Origin: Owenia fusiformis
Taxonomy: Eukaryota; Annelida; Polychaeta; Sabellida; Oweniidae
NCBI GenBank assembly: GCA_903813345.2
Contig: CAIIXF020000011.1
Span: 25,166,166 to 25,230,165, forward strand
Direction of reading: 5' to 3'
DNA: 64,000 nucleotides
Part shown: positions 22,753 to 32,300 of the stretch, one piece after another
How the letters are laid out: every line of letters starts with the position of its first letter
Numbering within the stretch: position 1 is the first letter of the stretch
Position numbers and translations under genes: made by a program
Notes under the pieces: model-generated
What the model saw: only the letters and a program-made list of their open reading frames with translations
The model's database searches: none
Told to the model about the DNA's origin: nothing

Positions 22753-22907
22753 ATACGTTCATAAATGTGATATTCTCATAAATCGTCGTCTTTATGTAAG
22801 GAAGGAACATTGAACAACGTTTAATTGTGCCAAAAATGATTTTAAACCCATGCTTGGTGACTGAGTTAATACCATTTGTTTGGTTACATTTTTTGGCTAA
22901 CCCTGTA

Positions 22908-23163
22908 CATCAAATAAGCTTTTATTTACAATTAGCTGGATAAATGATGTCATAGATTGTAGTTGGCAATCAATCCAAGTAAAAAAACTATCAACTTAGT
23001 TTAATTTTGAAAACAACAACAAATGTAATCATGGGTACTGTCTTACATTAGTGTACATAAGTAACAAGACAGTTTGAGGTCAATTTATTGTATAATTTCC
23101 AAAAATAAACTCACTGCTGGTCCGACATCTTCAATTTTTGCCTCCGTTTCTCATCCGTTGACC
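22908..23163 (-). repeat. Duplicated 5'-end segment, copy 1
   Basis: About 256 bp homologous to 23278-23540, with scattered differences. On the minus strand each copy ends with an ATG (here 23128) opening ATGTCGGACCAGCA and then GTGAGT, so each looks like a first coding exon (MSDQ, phase 2) with a consensus donor. No later exon was assigned. Confidence 0.45.
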
Positions 23164-23277
23164 ATTACTGCACCAAAACTTTTAACATTGTACCCATTTC
23201 CTGATGCCTAGAAATTATCTAGAAATTGAGTTAGTATGTTTATCAATTTCTATCATAGATACTAATTCCTTTTAATA

Positions 23278-23540
23278 CATCAAATAAGCTTTTATATACA
23301 GTATTAGCTGGATTGATTATACCATAGATTGTAGATAGCTATCTATTGAAGTAAAAATAGGCCTATCAACTGAGTTTAATTTTCAAAAACATTTAACAAA
23401 TCTAATCATGGGTACTGTCATACATAAGTGTACACAAGTAAAAAGACAGTTCAGGTCCAGTTTAGCGTATAACTCCAAAAGTAAACTGAAACTCACTGCT
23501 GGTCCGACATCGTCAATTTATCTCCATTTCTCGTCCGTTA
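23278..23540 (-). repeat. Duplicated 5'-end segment, copy 2
   Basis: Second copy, 370 bp away. Its ATG is at 23510 with the identical 14-base exon and GTGAGT donor. Retention of start and donor in both copies is the main reason to suspect function. Confidence 0.45.
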
Positions 23541-23624
23541 CCGTATCTACGTGGAAATTGTCCTTTCACTTCGTATAGGGTGATAGCTCTTTAAACTATT
23601 GTATTGAAAATGTTAATACATGCA

Positions 23625-24482
23625 TTATCTTGATTCATGTTGCTGAACATATTGGCAGAAACACATTTGTTCATACACCACTACATGACGAACAGCAGTT
23701 GCTTTTTGTGTTCCACTCTGTATAGATAGAGCATAGTTAAGGAGGTGTTTTTTCATAACTTGTAGTTTGTATGCCTCTGTATCTAGTTCTGGCTCGTACA
23801 CAAGCACGGTTGTAATTTACAATGTGCTCTAAACACAATGTATTGTCATACTTCATAACTGCCAGGATAGGAATTTTGTCCTTATATGTCACAGTGAATA
23901 TGACATTTCTGTTGACACATTCGACTGAAAGATTTGTTAGTTTGTTTCTAAAATGGATTTTAAGTAAGGTGTTGCCAAGTGGTATTCCTATTGTAACAAT
24001 GATTAGCATAACAACAATCAAATGTGACAACAGGACAGAGATACAGCGCCCAGGTTCATCAGAAAACTGATTCATTTGCGTACAAGTAACAGCGAAAAGT
24101 AAAACGAAGCTGCCGCAAAGACAAATCACCAAACTTGTGAAAATAGCTACACAGGGTAATGTGAATTTATCAGGTAAACAACTGGAGTTACAACGTAAAA
24201 CAAAGTAATATCTCATCAATGATGACTTATTGATCTTATCAATGGTGTTAGCTATCTCATCATCATTAAAAGGAATAGCTCTCACATCTAAGCCTATTTT
24301 CATGTCCTCAAAAGTAGTATCCAAAATACTGGAACAGCCATGTCGTTTGCTTTTGATGTTAAAGTATGACCCATTAGTGACCATATTACGTTGAACCTGA
24401 GGCGGTAGCACGGGTTCATCAGTATCCTTATGTAACAAATTTTTACTTTTCAAATTTTCTGTTCTTTGTAGTCCTGTGCCAT
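23625..24482 (-). pseudogene. TMEM268-like two-pass membrane protein, frame-broken
   Basis: An intronless minus-strand coding region. The main frame (23737-24453) has two hydrophobic segments about 25 residues long (CVAIFTSLVICLCGSFVLLF and ISVLLSHLIVVMLIIVTIG) separated by a short polar loop, with a preceding 'GLDVRAIPFNDDEI...RYYFVLR' region and a following soluble region. This order resembles TMEM268 (C9orf91). The frame has no early ATG: a well-placed ATG at 24482 (aaaATGGCA) opens MAQDYKEQKI in another frame, and past about 23810 the coding-like sequence continues in that same other frame (LVYEPELDTEAYKLQ...) to a stop at 23625. Two compensating indels explain this. Lack of introns plus indels suggests a retrocopy or sequence errors. 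The TMEM268 assignment is by architecture and weak motif similarity only. Confidence 0.5.
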
Positions 24483-24988
24483 TTTATCAGTTCGCTTACA
24501 GTTAACACATTTGGAAACTGTTTTTCAGTTTGTTTGACAAGTAGTATACTTACATGAATGTATGTGACACTAAAGGAGTAGGCAGAATCATGTAAACTGT
24601 TCGATTTTGTGAGATTTCATTTTGCTTTCATTTGTTTACATTTTCTCATCTTACTTTTGAAGAGCTATCTTGACCTACATTCAATTACTAGTTTTTTCGG
24701 TCAATTTCGGCATGATTAAAACCAATGATGATTGGTTTATGTTATATTTATTTAGTTTATACATTTATCTAGTTAATTATATACTAAACATATATTGATG
24801 TTACATTAGATAGCACAGATTGTGAGTTCTAAATAAGCCAGTTATTTTGCACTATTCATATCCTGATTGCGTCATAGTAATTGTACACCAGTCTTGTCCT
24901 GTCCAGGGGCCTAGGTATTGCATCAGCCCATTAATCACTTGTTAGGTTCGTGTGCAAAACCTAGTACATGTTACATACATGTCTGGGG

Positions 24989-24996
24989 TATAAATA
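24989..24996 (+). promoter_or_regulatory. TATA box upstream of the repeat transcript
   Basis: TATAAATA within gggtataaatagaga. An initiator-like actcagcagg lies about 25 bp downstream, the usual spacing, where the tandem repeat region begins. Confidence 0.5.
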
Positions 24997-25016
24997 GAGA
25001 CGACCAGGTGACTCAG

Positions 25017-26880
25017 CAGGCACTTTCTAGCTGGAACTGACAGAGGACAGACCCGTGTGCCTCCAGGGATTGACGCTTGATTGACTTAGGCTAATTCTAC
25101 GCATATATCTGATGGACTTAGAAGATTTTCATCGCATATATTGAGGGACTTAGATGATTTTACCCTGATGTAACTAGAGGATCTTAGGCAGATTCTACAT
25201 ATACTGAGAGGCACTTAAGAGGAATTAACCCGTGGTACTTAGAGGATATTACCCTGGTATACTTAGAGGATCTTAGGCAGATTCGACAAACCCGTTGAGG
25301 GACTTAGAGGATTTTACCCAGAGGTACTTCGAGGATCTTGGACAGATTCAACACACCTGTAGATGGACTCAGCAGATTTTTAGGTTGATGCACTTAGAGG
25401 ATATTACCCTGGTATACTTAGAGGATCTTAGGCAGATTCGACAAACCCGTTGAGGGACTTTGAGGATTTTACCCAGAGGTACTTCGAGGATCTTGAGACA
25501 GATTCGGCACACCTGCAGATGGACTTAGCAGGTTTTTAGGTTGATGCACTCAGAGGATATTACCTTGAGGGACTTAGCCAATATTCACCATAGTTGCCTG
25601 GAGTTTGATGCCCAGAGGAACTTAAGGAATATTCACGCATATATTGAGGGACTTAGCCAATATTCATCATAGTTGCCTGGAGTTTGATGCCCAGAGGAAC
25701 TTAAGGAATATTCACCCATATATTGAGGGACTTAGCCAATATTCACCATAGTTGCCTGGAGTTTGATGCCCAGAGGAACTTAAGGAATATTCACGCATAT
25801 ATTGAGGGACTTAGCCAATATTCACCATGGTTGTCTGGAGTTTGATGCCCAGAGGAAAAGGAATATTCACGCATATGTTGAGAGACTCAGAATATTCATA
25901 GCTGGCTAGAGGAACTTAGTAGATTTCCTACATCTACAGTTTGATGAACTTAGAATATTACCAGCTTGAGGGACTTAGAATATCCATAGCTGGCTAGAGG
26001 AACTTAGATTCCCTACATCTACAACTTGATGAACTTAGAATATTACCAGCTTGAGGGACTTAGAATATTCATAGCTGGCTAGAGGAACTTAGTAGATTTC
26101 CTACATCTACAATTTAATGAACTTAGAATATTACCAGCTTGAGGGACTTAGAATATTCATCGCTGGCTAGAGGAACTTTGTAGATTTCCTACATCTACAA
26201 CTTGATGGACTTAGAATATTCGCCAGCTTGAGGGACTTAGAATATTCATCGCTGGCTAGAGGAACTTTGTAGATTTCCTACATCTACAACTTGATGGACT
26301 TAGAATATTACCAGCTTGAGGGACTTAGAATATTCATAGCTGGCTAGAGGAACTTAGTAGATTTCCTACATCTACAATTTGATGAACTTAGAATATTACC
26401 AGCTTGAGGGACTTAGAATATTCATCGCTGGCTAGAGGAACTTAGTAGATTTCCTACATCTACAATTTGATGAACTTAGAATATTACCAGCTTGATGGAC
26501 TTAGAATATTTGCCAACTCGAGGGACTTAGAATATTCACTGCTGGTTAGAGGAACCGTAGATCTCACACATCTATAACTTGATGGACTTAGAATATTCGC
26601 CAGCTTGAAGGACTTAGAATATTCATCGCTGGCTAGAGGAACTTTGTAGATTTCCTACATCTTCAACTTGGTGGACTTAGAATATTTGCCAACTTGAGGG
26701 ACTTAGGATAGTCATCACTAGTTAGATGAACTTTATACTTTGGTTGATGGACTTAGGATATCCATTGCTCGTCTGAGGAACTTAGTAGAATTTCATGCAA
26801 CTTCAGTTAGAGGACTTAGGATAAATGTGCATATATGAGGAATACTGTTCAGGACAAGACAATAAACATTTGTGATAAAT
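25017..26880 (+). ncRNA. Candidate non-coding transcript of tandem repeats
   Basis: The interval begins 25-30 bp beyond a TATA box and ends at AATAAA (26861-26866). Neither strand has a frame of 60 codons. Almost all of it is the higher-order repeat described separately. A unique 60-bp leader (actcagcagg to about 25080) precedes the array. Transcription is inferred from the signals only; a decayed LTR or a plain satellite with chance signals are alternatives. Confidence 0.35.
25080..26830 (+). repeat. Higher-order minisatellite on a GGACTTAG motif
   Basis: The motif ga(g/t)G(G/A)ACTTAG recurs every 25-35 bp. In the distal half, three monomers form a repeated block of roughly 90 bp: one ending 'attcatcgctggc', one with 'agatttcctacatctac', one with 'aatattaccagc'. 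The proximal half (25080-25570) uses other monomers, with 'gatcttaggcagattc' and 'gaggattttacccagagg'. Middle blocks (25560-25870) share 'ccaatattcaccatagtt'. The three zones look like successive amplifications. Confidence 0.85.
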
Positions 26881-27033
26881 ACTATAAATATACAAGTAGT
26901 TTTACATAAAGGACTTTGATAACAGCATCTCTGAAACTGAAATTTAGTATTAACTATCGATTTATATTGTATAATTTTGAGGCGGAAGAAGCCAGAATAT
27001 ATGTTGTTAATTTTATATTAAATATTGTGTCTC

Positions 27034-27039
27034 TTTATT
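27034..27039 (-). promoter_or_regulatory. Polyadenylation signal of the TIR gene
   Basis: AATAAA on the minus strand, about 70 nt beyond the stop codon at 27109. Confidence 0.6.
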
Positions 27040-27108
27040 CATGCGTACATTTAACGTGTACCAAGTATCCTACGAAGTAACCTGGTCTGATTAATAACAA
27101 CATCCACA

Positions 27109-27648
27109 CTACCACAAATTAGGCCAGACGTTACACTTAGTTACTGCTTGAAGAATATGTTCTGTAGCCTGATTCTTATCCAAATATGTGACATCTAAAT
27201 AATTGATGTGTTTCAGTGTGTCTGGTAAAGCACATGGTCTAAGTTTGATGGGGATGATATTGATAAGTTTATCATATGCGGCGGTGATAGCTGTATCGAC
27301 CTCTGTCTGGCACCAACGGCTTTCTACAGCTTCGGGGGTGAATACTAGCACTGTTTTCATGCTGGTAGTTATAGCCCTGTTGATTTCATATATACTTGTA
27401 CGCCCTGGTAAAAAGTCCCTCTCATCATAACAGCATATTAGATTGTATGGTGGAGCTTCTAGGATCTGTACCATTTGAAGGACCCATTTCTTGTCTACAG
27501 AAAAGTGTGAAAAGAAGATATGGTATTCTTTTCCATTTGGTAATTGCCTATCCTCTAGATAAGCGAAAAGTCCCTGTATAAGTTCAAGTTGACCTTCATC
27601 CTCAATATTTATTATAATTTCATCTGTATCTTGGTATCCAGTAGTCAT
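27109..27648 (-). CDS. TIR-domain protein, single exon, 179 residues
   Basis: An intact frame from an ATG with G at -3, followed by a good polyadenylation signal. A 40-residue acidic N-terminus precedes one TIR domain: box 1 YHIFFSHFS (42-50), box 2 region CCYDERDFLPG (72-82, BB loop), and WCQTEV (112-117) with the Glu in the position conserved in TLR and SARM1 TIR domains. The C-terminal box-3 FW is absent; the chain ends VWPNLW. There is no signal peptide, membrane segment, LRR or death domain, so it is a TIR-only cytosolic protein. It might act as an adaptor in innate immune signalling or, since the W-x3-E geometry is kept, as an NAD-cleaving enzyme; neither is shown. It lies 175 bp beyond the presumed ADAT1 polyadenylation site, on the same strand. 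Confidence 0.85.
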   Translation of the reverse strand: MTTGYQDTDEIIINIEDEGQLELIQGLFAYLEDRQLPNGKEYHIFFSHFSVDKKWVLQMVQILEAPPYNLICCYDERDFLPGRTSIYEINRAITTSMKTVLVFTPEAVESRWCQTEVDTAITAAYDKLINIIPIKLRPCALPDTLKHINYLDVTYLDKNQATEHILQAVTKCNVWPNLW

Positions 27649-27825
27649 GACATTTATTCAGTTACTTGTACACTCTAACGACCTCTTCAACTCAAAATTA
27701 ACTAAATGCTATTGACACTCTAGTGTATGGACTTAGATCCTGTAGAAGATAAGAGCTATTGTTTTTTGTTTTGTTATCAGTTCTTTAATTGAAAATCAAT
27801 AATTAACAATACACAGCAGGTTCTC

Positions 27826-27831
27826 TTTATT
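27826..27831 (-). promoter_or_regulatory. Candidate polyadenylation signal of ADAT1
   Basis: AATAAA on the minus strand beyond the minisatellite. If used, the whole 1.3-kb minisatellite becomes ADAT1 3' UTR. No closer canonical hexamer was noticed downstream of the stop at 29201. Confidence 0.35.
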
Positions 27832-27879
27832 AAACTATGTTATCATTTTAAATAAATTAATGGCAGGCTTACAGACCTA

Positions 27880-29250
27880 TGTGAAGAACTCAAGGTTCAT
27901 ATAGTACAAGGTTAAATAAAGGCAGGGGTAAGGACCCATATGGAAAACTCAAAAGTTCATTGTATAGAGTCTGTATAAGAGGCAGGTGTATGGATCCATA
28001 TGGAGACCTCAAAATTAATGTGTAGAGTCTGCATAAGAGGCAGCGGTACAGACCCATGTAGAGACCTCAAAGTTCATAGCATACATTCGGTTGAATAATG
28101 CCTGGGTCACATTTGCTCTGATTCATCCCACGGCCCACAGCCGATTGAGTATTTTGTTCAAAATTGTATTAGTTTTGAGCAAAATACTCAATCGGCCAGG
28201 CACGGCCAGCAGATGAATCAGAGCAAACGTGACCAGGGCATAAGAGTCAGGAGAATGGACTCATGTGGTGATCTCAAAGTTCATTGTATACAGTCATTTG
28301 TATAAGAGTCAGGCCTATGGACCCATGTGTAAATCTCAAGATTGTACAGAATCCATATAAGAGTCAGCGGTACAGACCCATCTGGAGACCATAGACCCAT
28401 ATGGATCCATATGGAGACCTCAAAATTATTGTGTAGAGTCTGTATATGAGGCAGGTGTATGGATCCATATGGTGAACTCAAAGTTCATTGTATAAAGTCT
28501 GTGTAAGAGGCAGCGGTACAGACCCATGAGTTGTGGACACCTTAAAGTTCATTGTATACAGTCAGTTGTATAAGAGCCAGCCGTACAGAGCCATGTGGAG
28601 AACTCAAAGTTCATTGTATAGAGTCTGTATATGAGGCAGCGGTACAGACCCATGTGGAGAACTCAAAGTTCATTGTATAGAGTCTGTATATGAGGCAGCG
28701 GTACAGACCCATGTGGAGAACTCAAAGTTCATTGTATAGAGTCTGTATATGAGGCAGCGGTACAGACCCATGTGGAGAACTCAAAGTTCATTGTATAGAG
28801 TCTGTATATGAGGCAGCGGTACAGACCCATGTGGAGAACTCAAAGTTCATTGTATAGAGTCTGTATATGAGGCAGCGGTACAGACCCATGTGGAGAACTC
28901 AAAGTTCATTGTATAGAGTCTGTATATGAGGCAGCGGTACAGACCCATGTGGAGAACTCAAAGTTCATTGTATAGAGTCTGTATATGAGGCAGCGGTACA
29001 GACCCATGTGGAGAACTCAAAGTTCATTGTATAGAGTCTGTATATGAGGCAGCGGTACAGACCCATGTGGAGAACTCAAAGTTCATTGTATAGAGGATGT
29101 ATATAAGGCAGCAGTATAGACCCATGTGGAGAACTCAAAGTTCATTGTATAGAGTCTGTATATGAGGCAGCGGTACAGACCCATGTGGAGAACTCAAAGT
29201 TCATTGTATAGACTCTGTACAAGAGGCAGGTGTATGGACCCATGTTGAGA
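27880..29250 (-). repeat. 59-bp minisatellite fused to the ADAT1 last exon
   Basis: Ten near-identical 59-bp units begin at 28623, 28682, 28741, 28800, 28859, 28918, 28977, 29036, 29095 and 29154. More diverged units extend left to about 27880. The unit adjoining 29213 is the ADAT1 coding end itself. Units in the homogeneous core read gaggcagcggtacagaccca; the exon unit and several outer units read gaggcaggtgtatgg, so the core has been homogenised away from the ancestral form. Confidence 0.9.
28096..28243. mobile_element. MITE family 1, copy 2, inside the minisatellite
   Basis: 148 bp, TAATGCC to GGCATAA, near-perfect inverted arms (ggtcacatttgctctgattc and complement). It interrupts the older, diverged units of the minisatellite, so it inserted after those units formed. 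Confidence 0.75.
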
Positions 29251-29336
29251 AGACATTAAAGAATTGTTTATTAGCCTCCTGGTAATCCAAAGCTGATTTC
29301 TTCATCTTACTGTATGACATCTCTTGACTTGTTTTT
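29201..29336 (-). CDS. ADAT1: ADAT1 coding exon 9, ending in a minisatellite unit
   Basis: After atattgcag, encodes [18 protein letters not shown] and FFNVFSTW, matching the family C-terminus (YQEA, then F-x-SW). The last 14 codons, [14 protein letters not shown], and the TGA lie inside a unit of the 59-bp minisatellite. Confidence 0.87.
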
Positions 29337-32300
29337 CTGCAATATAAGTTATAAAACTGGGAATAATCAACTGTTAAGAATACTGTACTCTCGGTAGTTT
29401 TCATGTGCTACTATATTTCACTCTTTTCGTGAGTTTTGGAAGATTCGCAAATTATAATAATCATGAAATTGGAAAAGTTCTAATTTGCGAAATATAATAG
29501 TCGTGAAATTCCCTGGAATTTATTTCACTCAATGTCAATGATAGTGTCGTCCAGTATTGGGCGATAAAAGGTTGGGAGGTTACTGTATTCTTACATTTAG
29601 ACTCTGGAAGATTATAATTAAATGAACATTCTCACAAAATTGCTGAAGATGAAGGTTAATCATGGCTGATATTGAAGTGGAAAGTGTGGTATTGCATGAC
29701 AAACCCACTTAAACTCTAAAAACGTACATAAAGTAATCACCAACCTAAATAAAAGAAGCTAGACATATTTTGAGAAGTTAACTACCGCGAAAATTAATAG
29801 CCGCGAAATTTCAAAAAACTAAAAATTACCGAAATATATTATGGTTTCATAACTAGATGATGGCAACTCCGCGGAGTAGCAAATCCCAACGAACAAAATA
29901 TCAATTACCGAATTCCAATCAATTATACTCATTACTTTGGTTAAAATTGAAAAATTTAGATTTTAGAATTACGAATTCCTGCAAAACAGCCATTTTGAAT
30001 TTTCTGAGGTACAAATCTGAAAAATAATACCATAATTGTGATCTACTCCAAAATTCCTTCAATTTGAGTATTATATAGCAATACGTTGAAGGGATCGAAA
30101 AATTATTGCGAAATCGTACATTAGACGGCCATTTTGAATTTTACGAGGCTCGAATCAGAAAAAAGATACAATATTTGCAATCTACTCTTAATTGCCTTTC
30201 ATTTGAGTATAATAAAGCTATACTTCAGAAAGATCTAAAAATTAGCGAAAATTTCTGTTTTCCTGACCCCCCATGCACGGCCCCTGGGGGTCAGGATGAA
30301 AAACACTGAATATATGTGAAATAGATAGATGTTGCAAATATACTACCAAAATTTCAAACAATAATATTAATTACTTTGGTTTAGAATGAAAAATTGATGA
30401 TTTTTGCGAAAAAGTCCCGTCATTTTTAAAGCAGTGGCCATCTTGAAAAAATCCATTTTGAATTTTCTGAGGTACAAATCTGAAAAATATTACCATAATT
30501 GTGATCTACTCCAAAATTCCTTCAATTTGAGTATTGTATAGCCATACTTTGAAGGGATTGAAAAATTATTGCGAAATCGTACATTAGACGGCCATTTTGA
30601 ATTTTTACGAGGCTCGAATCAGAAAAAAGATACAATATTTGCAATCTACTCTTAATTGCCTTTCATTTGAGTATAATAAAGCTATACTTCAGAAAGATCT
30701 AAAAAATTAGCGAAAATTTCTGTTTTCCTGACCCCCCATACACGGCCCCTGGGGGTCAGGATGAAAAACACGGAATATATGTGAAATAGATAGATGTTGC
30801 GAATATACTACCAAAATTTCAAACAATAATATTAATTACTTTGGTTTAGAATGAAAAATTAATGATTTTTGCGAAAAAGTCCCGTCATTTTTAAAGCGGC
30901 GGCCATCTTGAAAAAAATATTTTTTTGCGTAAAACTATTTATCAATATACATCTTTCCACCATATATGAAGAAAATCCATCAACTAATATTTGAGTTATC
31001 TTCCGGACGGACATCTTGTAATATATAGATACAGACGGACGGACGGACGGACTGACGGACGGACGGAGGGCTTCACTATATCCCTACCGAACTTCGTTCG
31101 TTGGGATAATTAACTGAGCAATACCATAATTGGTAAAAGAGTGATGTCATCACAATGCATTCTGGTTTCATAATGAACTGAGCGATACCATAATTGGTAA
31201 AAGAGTGATGTCATCACAATGCATTCTGGTTTCATAATGAACTGAGCGATACCATAATTGGTAAAAGAGTGATGTCATCACAATGCATTCTGGTTTCATA
31301 ATGAACTGAGCGATACCATAATTGGTAAAAGAGTGATGTCATCACAATGCATTCTGGTTTCATAATGAACTGAGCGATACCATAATTGGTAAAAGAGTGA
31401 TGTCATCACAATGCATTCTGGTTTCATAATGAACTGAGCGATACCATAATTGGTAAAAGAATCACAGTGCATTCTGGTTTCATAAACTTAAAATGTCATA
31501 TTTTATTAAGAAGTGATAGTATATTTGAATTAAAATAAAGAATCATGTATAAATTATTCTTTATTGCATTCAAAAGCATTCCTACATGTACTAAGTTACT
31601 TACTCATTCTAATTATGCAATTGGGCTTCACCCTTGTGCAATATGTGTACAAGTTTGTCATTTTTTGAAAAACCCCATATTTTTCTTGATGCTACATTCA
31701 TCCTATAATATGAAATGATGAAAAATATAAAAATATGAACTTACATGTTTCTCAGAGTGGATGGTAATTTTTCCTTTGGACATGTTTTGATGATATTCTT
31801 GAACAACCTGTACAACTCTGCTTTACATAGACAACACCTAAAAATAAATTGGAAAGTAAAAGTGAGAAAAGGAGAAGAGACCTTAGAAAATATATCACCT
31901 AGCCCATGTAATACATAAGCTATATTCTTCCCTGCAGTCAAATATTAATAAAGGTTGAATCAATAAAAAAATATACATAAACCAACTGTATGCAGGTATG
32001 TGGACGCTTTAAAGTGACGCTTCAAAATGAACCCCAAAAATATTGATTTATTTTACCCTAGCAATAGAATAAGCGGAGGACCTCAGAAGCCTTTAACTTC
32101 CAAGATGTAATACTCATTTCTCCTTAATCCTCGCTCATTTAACTTTATTATCTCCACATTTTGATTGACATTTAAAAGGGTTGTAACCAGAATTGAAATG
32201 CATACTAGTATTGTAATCAGACAACATGGGAACATACATGTACAGGTACTTTACCAAATAAGCAACTAGTTCTGCAAATGAATAAAGATTAGAAGGACAG

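Noticed and set aside
28096-28250. CRISPR-like regular repeats near 27.9-29.2 kb
   Set aside because: Contiguous 59-bp units without unique spacers in an animal genome; a minisatellite.
31112-31485. Possible promoter array from repeated gatgtcatcac motifs
   Set aside because: The motif recurs only because the 64-bp unit is tandem; no start or signal context.
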